A stretch of 64,000 bases of DNA from contig JAOWCC010000019.1 of the NCBI GenBank assembly GCA_030867875.1, positions 108,938,047 to 109,002,046 of the forward strand, given 5' to 3'. This DNA comes from Actinernus sp. WN-2022. Lineage: Eukaryota; Cnidaria; Anthozoa; Actiniaria; Actinernidae. Each line of letters starts with the position of its first letter. Position 1 is the stretch's first letter. The notes under the pieces were generated by a model. It did not search any database. It saw only the letters and a program-made list of their open reading frames with translations, and had not been told where the DNA came from. This document shows, in pieces, positions 34,650-45,834 of the stretch. Made by a program: the position numbers and the translations under genes.

Positions 34650-34943
34650 TTGCTAAAAGAGTTCTGGAGAAGACAGATCATGCTCTTGACGAGTGTCCGC
34701 TGACCGTATGTCTTGTACAGCCGTCCATTGCAGAAGACGCTCCAGAGCTATCTCAACCCCTAGATGCATCCACCGAGAACGAGTCCAGAGTTGTCCTCGT
34801 ATCGGGGTTGGCTGCGGTCACGACACGAGACGCTGTGTTGAACTTCTTTGAGAACACGCGGCGATCGGGAGGTGGAGAGATAGAGGACCTTCAGATGAAC
34901 AAAGAAAGTAGAACGGCAGAGATTACATTTTGTAGTGCTGATG
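34650..34943 (+). CDS. PARP14-like: PARP14-like gene, exon B2 (RRM module)
   Basis: Same 294-base phase 1-1 exon, with acceptor TTTTTAG|TT and donor GATG|GTGGGC. The protein differs from B1 at TTRDAV (R for Q) and is identical to B3. The upstream microsatellite is shorter than in B1 (fewer ACTAGT steps), so the pyrimidine tract length differs between copies. Confidence 0.75.
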
Positions 34944-35391
34944 GTGGGCTAACATTTCTGTTTTTGGTTTTGATTTGGTAAAAATAATAGTCTCTCGTGA
35001 TCAATAGCTTTAAAATAATATTTTTTAATATTCCCCATGAAATTAGTTTTGCTATTTTAATGTAATAGTTTTGTTTTTTGGTATCTTTAGTTTTAAAACC
35101 TTTGCCGAAATCATAATAGATTGACATATTCCGTTGCTACGCAACACCGTTGCTATGCTCGCAGGAGCAGATCGATTTTGACTTCCGGTTTATGCTTGAA
35201 TAAGAAAACAGCCGAATCGGGCGATATGAGTCGGCTGTCAGTTTTCTCAGGTTAGTTTTATGCGTGTCCACCAGCCACAATAACTTGTTTGTAAGTTTTA
35301 ATCGTGGTTTGCATGAAAGGTTTTCATGAATGAATGAAGTAAAGTGTTCAAAAGTCGGAACAAGCCTTTTGTCGCTGGAAAATGAATAGCT

Positions 35392-35900
35392 TGGTTTATC
35401 GCACAGGGAGTCCCTAACCGATAGTAGAATATTGGAAGATTGGATCGAAACGTTACTTTTGATGCGTGTGGGTTGCCTGTGGTTTATTTGCCGCGCGAGA
35501 GTGGTTGTGAATTTATGGTTGGTTTTCTGAACGGTGTGTCTTCACTTTCAATACTTTATAGCAAGGCGATCGTCAGCGAAAATCAGCGAACAGGTATCGG
35601 TGAACTCACACGCTTAAATCTCGCTCAAAACATTATCCGGTGTCTTAAAACTAATGAAAACTACAGAATAATAAATAAGCTATACATTTAGCTGGTTCAT
35701 TTCACAGCCAGATAACTTTATTGTCCGAATTTTAGGCTGCGAATGAACAATTTTGGGATAAAAACAAACAGACTAAGATAAATTCACAACCACTCTCGCG
35801 CGGCAAATAAACCACAGGCAACCTACACGCATCAAAACTAACGTTTCGATACAATCTTCCAATATTCTACTATCGGTTAGGGACTCCCTGTGGTTTATCG
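35392..35900. repeat. Hairpin in U3 with loop in orientation 1
   Basis: Arms 35392-35516 and 35778-35900 are inverted copies (GTGAATTTAT / ATAAATTCAC at the inner edges). The 261-base loop begins GGTTGGTTTTCTGAACGG and ends AACAAACAGACTAAG, the reverse of the order in U4 and U5. Confidence 0.85.
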
Positions 35901-37085
35901 TGTGAAAGAAAATAATACATGACAAGAAACTCAATCCGATAATTTTGAAGGAATCGTTCAGGTACGAAAGGCGCCTAACTGTACTTGAACCGAGAGAAAG
36001 GGAAGTAATTAATAATTTGTACCGAACAAAAAGGTAACAGCAAGCGTACAGCGCCGCCAACACAGTGATGAGTGAAAGCCGATGAATGGGAAAGCAAACT
36101 TGTATTGGACTATCCCGAGCTCTTCCCGCTGTTGATAGATTGAAAGAACATCTAGTAAATAGTATCTATAGTTGTCAAATATATAGAAGCTAAATTGGCT
36201 GCTTCCAGGGCCGGGAGAACATGGCCTCTAAAACACGAAGAAAAGTACGGCCTCTCAAGAAGTCGAGTGATTTTCGACCGGCAGCTTTTCAATTCAAATC
36301 GTCCACAAACATGCACACGTTTGTCTCCAGATAATGCTTCCGGGTTTCTGGTAAAGTTGTGGTTGAACCTTAGTGCCACTAATTAAAGTTCAGGTCAGTT
36401 TTCATCCTTAAAAAGATATTTTTGATGTCGGAAAACAAACTGTTGTGAACGCCACGAGATCAACTTCAAGTGAAAGTTGTCGAATCTCGGTCTAATTTTA
36501 GCTTCATTTCTATTGGCCCTTCGGTTTGTCGCTAAATGGGTTCCTGGCATGTGCCACAAAGTCCAAAGCTCATTGCAGACAATCAAGCTGTAGCTCATTG
36601 CAGACTGGAGTATTCCGCCAAGCCCCAAAACTGGCCATTGTCGGAGGAAATAGGAGAAAATGCACATCCTGTTCGATCAATTATTGTAGACCTTACTGCA
36701 ACAATAGTTCTGCGACTATTTCACGACCACAAAACAGGCACTTTTGCGCATGCGTTAATTTCTTCAGTTCCGGTTTCTAAAAATTCTAAACATTTAGCGC
36801 GCTTTCACTAAACACCAAACGTTTTCCCGCTAAAATGTTGTTGACCACGTTCTCTACAAATTGGGCATGGATTTTGGAAACCGACAATAAATACCAAAGT
36901 TATGGCTTTTCATTCGCCAAAAATGCTTAAAATTGGACTGAAAAGTGTGGTAAAATCTTCATTTTTTGTTGTAATGGCAAACGCATGCTCGGTTTTATGC
37001 GCCTTTATTCGTAGGTTCGGAAAATATTCATAAATTACTTGTACATCAAAAATCCTTGGAGAGTTTAGAAATTTTCTGATTTTCA

Positions 37086-37120
37086 TGACGTCATCGTGAC
37101 GTCACTTGATGGACGTCATC
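37086..37120. promoter_or_regulatory. CRE/ATF-like site cluster in U3
   Basis: Two TGACGTCA sites three bases apart plus GGACGTCA. Confidence 0.5.
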
Positions 37121-37522
37121 AGACTACAAGACTTTACCCTAGGCGTCACCTTGACAATAATTATTGCCCACTCTTTAATTTTCCGGGTTTTACGAGGCTT
37201 CAAACCTTTCCCTAGCAACGAATTTATGCACGCAATTAAATACGATCGTCAGTCAAACTATCTTATTATAATGTCAGAAATATGTGTGTATTCTACATAT
37301 AGGTACATTCTATTGTTTTACTATTCACATTACTATTAGTTGCTTGACATTATGTACGAGGGACAGAGGAGGCCATTATTAGTTTAGTATTTTTGTTGTT
37401 GTTATCATCATTACTATTATTTTAGTTGTTACACCTTATATATTATTATTATTGTTATTATTATTATTAGTAGTAGTAGTAGTAGTAGTATTACTAGTAG
37501 TATTACTAGTAGTATTACTATT

Positions 37523-38066
37523 CAAGGGCACCCAACGAAGTTTTCGGTTAAAAAGCTGTTCGGGAGAGTAAGTTAGCCTAAAACTTTCGGATTTGAAAAA
37601 ATTGTCTCTAGAAAATTGTTTTCTGAAATACTGGCTAGAAAATATGTTTTCAATCCCTAGAAAATTATAGAAGAAAAGGGAGACTAAAATGTTTCCCCTA
37701 AAATATTCGTACGTCCCAATTCGTCTGATCAATAGAGTCAGAACAACACATTTTCATTCCCTAAGAATTGCCTAAAGGAAAAAAGAATCCCTAAAAAATT
37801 CGTACCTCCACAAAACTTTGCAACATGTATATGTAGTTACTTGGGCTAGAAAATTCTTGTTTCTGTTCTAGACTACTAACAAATTCGTAGGCCGGAAATA
37901 TTTTGCCATAGTATTTTCGGTTGACGCGATTTCCACCTAGAAAATCCGAACAGCTAATAGCTTTCTAGAATACGCCAAAAGACATAGTAGGCGCCTTAAA
38001 ATGGCTAGATAAGCTGCACACAACTGGTTTCAAACGAATTTCAAAAAGTACTCGTTGGGTGCCCTT
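37523..38066. mobile_element. CAAGGGCACCC MITE, copy in U3
   Basis: 544 bp, same ends and internal words as the other copies. Confidence 0.75.
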
Positions 38067-38147
38067 GACTATTACTAGTATTGCTATTACTACTATTACT
38101 ATTACTACTATTACTATTACCATTACTATTATTATTTTTATTTTTAG

Positions 38148-38441
38148 TTGCTAAAAGAGTTCTGGAGAAGACAGATCATGCTCTTGACGAGTGTCCGCTG
38201 ACCGTATGTCTTGTACAGCCGTCCATTGCAGAAGACGCTCCAGAGCTATCTCAACCCCTAGATGCATCCACCGAGAACGAGTCCAGAGTTGTCCTCGTAT
38301 CGGGGTTGGCTGCGGTCACGACACGAGACGCTGTGTTGAACTTCTTTGAGAACACGCGGCGATCGGGAGGTGGAGAGATAGAGGACCTTCAGATGAACAA
38401 AGAAAGTAGAACGGCAGAGATTACATTTTGTAGTGCTGATG
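38148..38441 (+). CDS. PARP14-like: PARP14-like gene, exon B3 (RRM module)
   Basis: 294 bases, phase 1-1, TTTTTAG|TT acceptor and GATG|GTGGGC donor. Carries the TTRDAV variant shared only with B2; I saw no base difference between B2 and B3, so they are a very recent duplication or have been homogenised by gene conversion. Confidence 0.75.
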
Positions 38442-38891
38442 GTGGGCTAACATTTCTGTTTTTGGTTTTGATTTGGTAAAAATAATAGTCTCTCATGATC
38501 AATAGCTTTAAAATATTATTTTTTAATATTCCCCATGAAATTAGTTTTGCTATTTTAATGTAATAGTTTTGTTTTTGGTATCTTTAGTTTTAAAACCTTT
38601 GCCGAAATCATAATAGATTGACATATTCCGTTGCTACGCAGCACCGTTGCTATGCTCGCAGGAGCAGATCGATTTTGACTTCCGGTTCAGTTATGCTTGC
38701 ATAAGAAAACAGCCGAATCGGGCGATATGAGTCGGCTGTCAGTTTTCTCAGGTTAGTTTTATGCGTGTCCACCAGCCACAATAACTTGTTTGTAAGTTTT
38801 AATCGTGGTTTGCATGAAAGGTTTTCATGAATGAATGAAGTAAAGTGTTCAAAAGTCGGAACAAGCCTTTTGTCGCTGGAAAATGAATAGC

Positions 38892-39391
38892 TTGGTTTAT
38901 CGCACAGGGAGTCCCTAACCGATAGTAGAATATTGGAAGATTGGATCGAAACGTTAGTTTTGATGCGTGTGGGTTGCCTGTGGTTTATTTGCCGCGCGAG
39001 AGTGGTTGTGAATTTATCTTAGTCTGTTTGTTTTTATCCCAAAATTGTTCATTCGCAGCCTAAACTTCGGACAATAAAGTTATCTGGCTGTGAAATGAAC
39101 CAGCTAAATGTGTAGCTCATTTATTATTCTGTAGTTTTAAGACACCGGATAATGTTTTGAGCGAGATTTAAGCGTGTGAGTTCACCGATACCTGTTCGCT
39201 GATTTTCGCTGACGATCGCCTTGCTATAAAGTATTGAAAGGGAAGTCACACCGTTCAGAAAACCGACCATAAATTCACAACCACTCTCGCGCGGCAAATA
39301 AACCACAGGCAACCCACACGCATCAAAATTAACGTTTCGATCCAATCTTCCAATATTCTACTATCGGTTAGGGACTCCGTGTGGTTTATCG
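38892..39391. repeat. Hairpin in U4 with loop in orientation 2
   Basis: Arms 38892-39017 and 39269-39391. The loop begins CTTAGTCTGTTTG and ends TTCAGAAAACCGACC, inverted relative to U3. Confidence 0.85.
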
Positions 39392-40573
39392 TGTGAAAGA
39401 AAATAATACGTGACAAGAAACTCAATCCGATAATTTTGAAGGAATCGTTCAGGTTCGAAAGGCGCCTAACTGTACTTGAACCGAGAGAAAGGGAAGTAAT
39501 TAATAATTTGTACCGAACAAAAAGGTAACAGCAAGCGTACAGCGCCGCCAACACAGTGATGAGTGAAAGCCGATGAATGGGAAAGCAAACTTGTATTGGG
39601 CTATCCCGAGCTCTTCCCGCTGTTGATAGATTGAAAGAACATCTAGTAAATAGTATCTATAGTTGTCAAATATATAGAAGCTAAATTGGCTGCTTCCAGG
39701 GAGAACATGGCCTCTAAAACACGAAGAAAAGTACGGCCTCTCAAGAAGTCGAGTGATTTTCGACCGGCAGGTTTTCAATTCAAATCGTCCACAAACATGC
39801 ACACGTTTGTCTCCAGATAATGCTTCCGGGCTTCTGGTAAAGTTGTGGTTGAACCTTAGTGCCACTAATTAAAGTTCAGGTCAGTTTTCATCCTTAAAAA
39901 GGTATTTAGTTGATGTCGGAAAACAAACTGTTGTGAATGCCACGAGATCAACTTCAAGTGAAAGTTGTCGAATCTCGGTCTAATTTTAGCTTCATTTCTA
40001 TTGGCTCTTCCGTTTGTCGCGAAATGGGTTCCTGGCATGTGCCACAAAGTCCAAAGCTCATTGCAGACAATCAAGCTGTAGCTCATTGCAGACTGGAGTA
40101 TTCCGCCAAGCCCAAAAACTGGCCATTGTCGGAGGAAATAGGAGAAAATGCACATCCTGTTCGATCAATTATTGTAGACCTTACTGCAACAATAGTTCTG
40201 CGACTATTTCACGACCACAAAACAGGCACTTTTGCGCATGCGTTAATTTCTTCAGTTCCGGTTTCTAAAAATTCTAAACATTTAGCGCGCTTTCACCAAA
40301 CACCAAACGTTTTCCCGCTAAAATGTTGTTGACCACGTTCTCTACAAATCGGGCATGGATTTTGGAAACCGACAATAAATACCAAAGTTATGGCTTTTCA
40401 TTCGCCAAAAATGCTTAAAATTGGACTGAAAAGTGTGGTAAAATCTTCATTTTTTGTTGTAATGGCAAACGCATGCTCGGTTTTATGCGCCTTTATTCGT
40501 AGGTTCGGAAAATATTCATAAATTACTTGTACATCAAAAATCCTTGGAGAGTTTAAAAAATTTCTGATTTTCA

Positions 40574-40608
40574 TGACGTCATCGTGACGTCACTTGATGG
40601 ACGTCATC
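40574..40608. promoter_or_regulatory. CRE/ATF-like site cluster in U4
   Basis: Two TGACGTCA sites three bases apart plus GGACGTCA. Confidence 0.5.
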
Positions 40609-41050
40609 AGACAACAAGACTTTACCCTAGGCGTCACCTTGACAATAATTATTGCCCACTCTTTAATTTTCCGGGTTTTACGAGGCTTCAAACCTTTCCC
40701 TAGCAACGGCCGATTTAAATATGTCAATGGGCCCTTACCGTAGTAAATTTATGCACGCAATTAAATACGATCGTCAGTCAAACTATCTTATTATAATGTC
40801 AGAAATATGTGTGTATTCTACATATAGGTACATTCTATTGTTTTACTATTTACGTTACTATTAGTTGCTTGACATTATGTACGAGGGACAGAGGAGGCCA
40901 TTATTAGTTTAGTATTTTTGTTGTTGTTATCATCATTACTATTATTTTAGTTGTTACACCTTATATATTATTATTATTGTTATTATTATTATTAGTAGTA
41001 GTAGTAGTAGTAGTAGTATTACTAGTAGTATTACTAGTAGTATTACTATT

Positions 41051-41589
41051 CAAGGGCACCCAACGAAGTTTTCGGTTAAAAAACTGTTCGGGAGAGTAAG
41101 TTAGCCTAAAACTTTCGGATTTGAAAAAAATGTCTCTAGAAAATTGTTTTCTTAAATACTGGCTAGAAAATATGTTTTCAATCCCTAGAAAATTATAGAA
41201 GAAAAGGGAGACTAAAATGTTTCCCCTAAAATATTCGTACGTCCCAATTCGTCTGATCAATAGAGTCAGAACAACACATTTTCATTCCCTAAGAATTGCC
41301 TAAAGGAAAAAAGAATCCCTAAAAAATTCGTACCTCCACAAAACTTTACAACATGTAGTTACTTGGGCTAGAAAATTCTTGTTTCTGTTCTAGACTACTA
41401 ACAAATCCGTAGCCCGGGAATATTTTGCCATAGTATTTTCGGTTGACGCGATTTCCACCTAGAAAATCCGAACAGCTAATAGCTTTCTAGAATACGCCAA
41501 AAGACATAGTAGGCGCCTTAAAATGGCTAGATAAGCTGCACACAACTGGTTTCAAACGAATTTCAAAAAGTACTCGTTGGGTGCCCTTG
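41051..41589. mobile_element. CAAGGGCACCC MITE, copy in U4
   Basis: 539 bp; shares with the U5 copy the loss of a short ATGTAT step near ACATGTAGTTACTTGG. Confidence 0.75.
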
Positions 41590-41744
41590 ACTATTACTAG
41601 TATTGCTATTACTAGTATTACTATTACTAGTATTACTATTACTAGTATTACTACTATTACTATTACTACTATTACTACTATTACTACTATTACTACTATT
41701 ACTACTATTACTATTACCATTACTATTATTATTTTTATTTTTAG

Positions 41745-42038
41745 TTGCTAAAAGAGTTCCGGAGAAGGCAGATCATGCTCTTGACGAGTGTCCGCTGACC
41801 GTATGTCTTGTACAGCCGTCCATTGCAGAAGACGCTCCAGAGCTATCTCAACCCCTAGATGCATCCACCGAGAACGAGTCCAGAGTTGTCCTCGTATCAG
41901 GATTGGCTGCGGTCACAACACAAGACGCTGTGTTGAACTTCTTTGAGAACACGCGGCGATCGGGAGGTGGAGAGATAGAGGACCTTCAGATGAACAAAGA
42001 AAGTAGAACGGCAGAGATTACATTTTGTAGTGCTGATG
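41745..42038 (+). CDS. PARP14-like: PARP14-like gene, exon B4 (RRM module)
   Basis: 294 bases, phase 1-1. The protein starts VAKRVPEKADHALDE, with two substitutions (P, A) relative to the other copies, and carries TTQDAV. It is preceded by the longest ACT/ATT microsatellite of the array (about 41595-41735). Confidence 0.75.
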
Positions 42039-42478
42039 GTGGGCTAACATTTTTGTTTTTGGTTTTGATTTGGTAAAAATAATAGTCTCTCATGATCAAA
42101 AGCTTTGAAATATTATTTTTTAATATTCCCCATGAAATTAGTTTTTCTATTTTAATGTAATAGTTTTGTTTTTGGTATCTTTAGTTTTAAAACCTTTGCC
42201 GAAATCATAATAGATTGACATATTCCGTTGCTACGCAACACCGTTGCTATGCTCGCAGGAGCAGATCGATTTTGACTTCCGGTTCAGTTATGCTTGCATA
42301 AGAAAACAGCCGAATCGGGCGATATGAGTCGGCTGTCAGTTTTCTCAGGTTAGTTTTATGCGTGTCCACCAGCCACAATAACTTGTTTGTAAGTTTTAAT
42401 CGTGGTTTGCATGAAATGAATGAAGTAAAGTGTTCAAAAGTCGGAACAAGCCTTTTGTCGCTGGAAAATGAATAGCTT

Positions 42479-42986
42479 GGTTTATCGCACAGGGAGTCCC
42501 TAACCGATAGTAGAATATTGGAAGATTGGATCGAAACGTTAGTTTTGATGCGTGTGGGTTGCCTGTGGTTTATTTGCCGCGCGAGAGTGGTTGTGAATTT
42601 ATCTTAGTCTGTTTGTTTTTATCCCAAAATTGTTCATTCGCAGCCTAAACTTCGGACAATAAAGTTATCTGGCTGTGAAATGAACCAGCTAAATGTGTAG
42701 CTCATTTATTATTCTGTAGTTTTCATTAGTTTTAAGACACCGGATAATGTTTTGAGCGAGATTTAAGCGTGTGAGTTCACCGATACCTGTTCGCTGATTT
42801 TCGCTGACGATCGCCTTGCTATAAAGTATTGAAAGGGAAGTCACACCGTTCAGAAAACCGACCATAAATTCACAACCACTCTCGCGCGGCAAATAAACCA
42901 CAGGCAACCCACACGCATCAAAATTAACGTTTCGATCCAATCTTCCAATATTCTACTATCGGTTAGGGTCTCCGTGTGGTTTATCG
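42479..42986. repeat. Hairpin in U5 with loop in orientation 2
   Basis: Arms 42479-42602 and 42864-42986; loop order as in U4. Confidence 0.85.
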
Positions 42987-44161
42987 TGTGAAAGAAAATA
43001 ATACGTGACAAGAAACTCAATCCGATAATTTTGAAGGAATCGTTCAGGTTCGAAAGGCGCCTAACTGTACTTGAACCGAGAGAAAGGGAAGTAATTAATA
43101 ATTTGTACCGAACAAAAAGGTAACAGCAAGCGTACAGCGCCGCCAACACAGTGATGAGTGAAAGCCGATGAATGGGAAAGCAAACTTGTATTGGGCTATC
43201 CCGAGCTCTTCCCGCTGTTGATAGATTGAAAGAACATCTAGTAAATAGTATCTATAGTTGTCAAATATATAGAAGCTAAATTGGCTGCTTCCAGGGAGAA
43301 CATGGCCTCTAAAACACGAAGAAAAGTACGGCCTCTCAAGAAGTCGAGTGATTTTCGACCGGCAGGTTTTCAATTCAAATCGTCCACAAACATGCACACG
43401 TTTGTCTCCAGATAATGCTTCCGGGCTTCTGGTAAAGTTGTGGTTGAACCTTAGTGCCACTAATTAAAGTTCAGGTCAGTTTTCATCCTTAAAAAGGTAT
43501 TTAGTTGATGTCGGAAAACAAACTGTTGTGAATGCCACGAGATCAACTTCAAGTGAAAGTTGTCGAATCTCGGTCTAATTTTAGCTTCATTTCTATTGGC
43601 TCTTCCGTTTGTCGCGAAATGGGTTCCTGGCATGTGCCACAAAGTCCAAAGCTCATTGCAGACAATCAAGCTGTAGCTCATTGCAGACTGGAGTATTCCG
43701 CCAAGCCCAAAAACTGGCCATTGTCGGAGGAAATAGGAGAAAATGCACATCCTGTTCGATCAATTATTGTAGACCTTACTGCAACAATAGTTCTGCGACT
43801 ATTTCACGACCACAAAACAGGCACTTTTGCGCATGCGTTAATTTCTTCAGTTCCGGTTTCTAAAAATTCTAAACATTTAGCGCGCTTTCACCAAACGTTT
43901 TCCCGCTAAAATGTTGTTGACCACGTTCTCTACAAATCGGGCATGGATTTTGGAAACCGACAATAAATACCAAAGTTATGGCTTTTCATTCGCCAAAAAT
44001 GCTTAAAATTGGACTGAAAAGTGTGGTAAAATCTTCATTTTTTGTTGTAATGGCAAACGCATGCTCGGTTTTATGCGCCTTTATTCGTAGGTTCGGAAAA
44101 TATTCATAAATTACTTGTACATCAAAAATCCTTGGAGAGTTTAAAAAAATTCTGATTTTCA

Positions 44162-44196
44162 TGACGTCATCGTGACGTCACTTGATGGACGTCATC
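44162..44196. promoter_or_regulatory. CRE/ATF-like site cluster in U5
   Basis: Two TGACGTCA sites three bases apart plus GGACGTCA. Confidence 0.5.
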
Positions 44197-44638
44197 AGAC
44201 AACAAGACTTTACCCTAGGCGTCACCTTGACAATAATTATTGCCCACTCTTTAATTTTCCGGGTTTTACGAGGCTTCAAACCTTTCCCTAGCAACGGCCG
44301 ATTTAAATATGTCAATGGGCCCTTACCGTAGTAAATTTATGCACGCAATTAAATACGATCGTCAGTCAAACTATCTTATTATAATGTCAGAAATATGTGT
44401 GTATTCTACATATAGGTACATTCTATTGTTTTACTATTTACGTTACTATTAGTTGCTTGACATTATGTACGAGGGACAGAGGAGGCCATTATTAGTTTAG
44501 TATTTTTGTTGTTGTTATCATCATTACTATTATTTTAGTTGTTACACCTTATATATTATTATTATTGTTATTATTATTATTAGTAGTAGTAGTAGTAGTA
44601 GTAGTATTACTAGTAGTATTACTAGTAGTATTACTATT

Positions 44639-45176
44639 CAAGGGCACCCAACGAAGTTTTCGGTTAAAAAACTGTTCGGGAGAGTAAGTTAGCCTAAAAC
44701 TTTCGGATTTGAAAAAAATGTCTCTAGAAAATTGTTTTCTTAAATACTGGCTAGAAAATATGTTTTCAATCCCTAGAAAATTATAGAAGAAAAGGGAGAC
44801 TAAAATGTTTCCCCTAAAATATTCGTACGTCCCAATTCGTCTGATCAATAGAGTCAGAACAACACATTTTCATTCCCTAAGAATTGCCTAAAGGAAAAAA
44901 GAATCCCTAAAAAATTCGTACCTCCACAAAACTTTACAACATGTAGTTACTTGGGCTAGAAAATTCTTGTTTCTGTTCTAGACTACTAACAAATTCGTAG
45001 CCCGGGAATATTTTGCCATAGTATTTTCGGTTGACGCGATTTCCACCTAGAAAATCCGAACAGCTAATAGCTTTCTAGAATACGCCAAAAGACATAGTAG
45101 GCGCCTTAAAATGGCTAGATAAGCTGCACACAACTGGTTTCAAACGAATTTCAAGAAGTACTCGTTGGGTGCCCTT
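44639..45176. mobile_element. CAAGGGCACCC MITE, copy in U5
   Basis: 538 bp, same ends and internal CTAGAAAA words; nearest to the U4 copy. Confidence 0.75.
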
Positions 45177-45311
45177 GACTATTACTAGTATTGCTATTAC
45201 TAGTATTACTATTACTAGTATTACTATTACTAGTATTACTATTACTAGTATTACTACTATTACTATTACTACTATTACTATTACCATTACTATTATTATT
45301 TTTATTTTTAG

Positions 45312-45605
45312 TTGCTAAAAGAGTTCTGGAGAAGACAGATCATGCTCTTGACGAGTGTCCGCTGACCGTATGTCTTGTACAGCCGTCCATTGCAGAAGAC
45401 GCTCCAGAGCTATCTCAACCCTTAGATGCATCCACCGAGAACGAGTCCAGAGTTGTCCTCGTATCAGGATTGGCTGCGGTCACAACACAAGACGCTGTGT
45501 TGAACTTCTTTGAGAACACGCGGCGATCGGGAGGTGGAGAGATAGAGGACCTTCAGATGAACAAAGAAAGTAGAACGGCAGAGATTACATTTTGTAGTGC
45601 TGATG
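45312..45605 (+). CDS. PARP14-like: PARP14-like gene, exon B5 (RRM module)
   Basis: 294 bases, phase 1-1, with TTTTTAG|TT acceptor and GATG|GTGGGC donor; protein as B1. It is only 229 bases from exon C, in the shortest intron of the gene. That intron lacks the TTAA element and keeps what looks like its unoccupied target (TTAATTAACG near 45701). As the copy next to C, it may be the original second exon from which the array grew. Confidence 0.85.
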
Positions 45606-45834
45606 GTGGGCTAACATTTCTGTTTTTGGTTTTGATTTGGTAAAAATAAGTTTTAAAACCTTTGCCGAAATCATAATAGTCATTTTTTTATTTTGCTACC
45701 TTAATTAACGTAGTAAACGTATGCACGCATTTTAATACGATCGTCAGTCAAACTATCTTATTATAATGTCATGCATATGTGTGTATTCTACATGTAGGTA
45801 CATTCTATTGTTTTACTATTTACGTTACTATTAG

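Larger units (their letters stand above)
30311..34943 (+). repeat. Tandem unit U2 (ends with exon B2)
   Basis: 4.6 kb unit, longest after correcting U1 for its insertions. It contains the TTAA element (about 30485-33717, right end complete with ATGGGCCC-TTAC), an enlarged hairpin (30762-32075), the GTGAGCC MITE (31288-31527) and the ribozyme-bearing insertion (about 32322-32632), followed by the relic exon C acceptor and the CAAGGGC MITE. Confidence 0.8.
34944..38441 (+). repeat. Tandem unit U3 (ends with exon B3)
   Basis: 3.5 kb, the shortest unit. The TTAA element spans about 35120-37220 and, like U1, lacks the outer right end (37-bp deletion between TAGCAACG and AATTTATGC). The loop of its hairpin is in the opposite orientation to that in U4 and U5. 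Confidence 0.8.
38442..42038 (+). repeat. Tandem unit U4 (ends with exon B4)
   Basis: 3.6 kb. The TTAA element is at about 38616-40734 with complete right end. Hairpin loop in orientation 2. It lacks the TTTCATTAG step before TTTTAAGACACC that U5 has. Confidence 0.8.
42039..45605 (+). repeat. Tandem unit U5 (ends with exon B5)
   Basis: 3.57 kb, very similar to U4, including loop orientation and complete right end of the TTAA element (about 42214-44322). A short GGTTTTCATGAATG step present in U2-U4 is missing near 42415. Confidence 0.8.
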
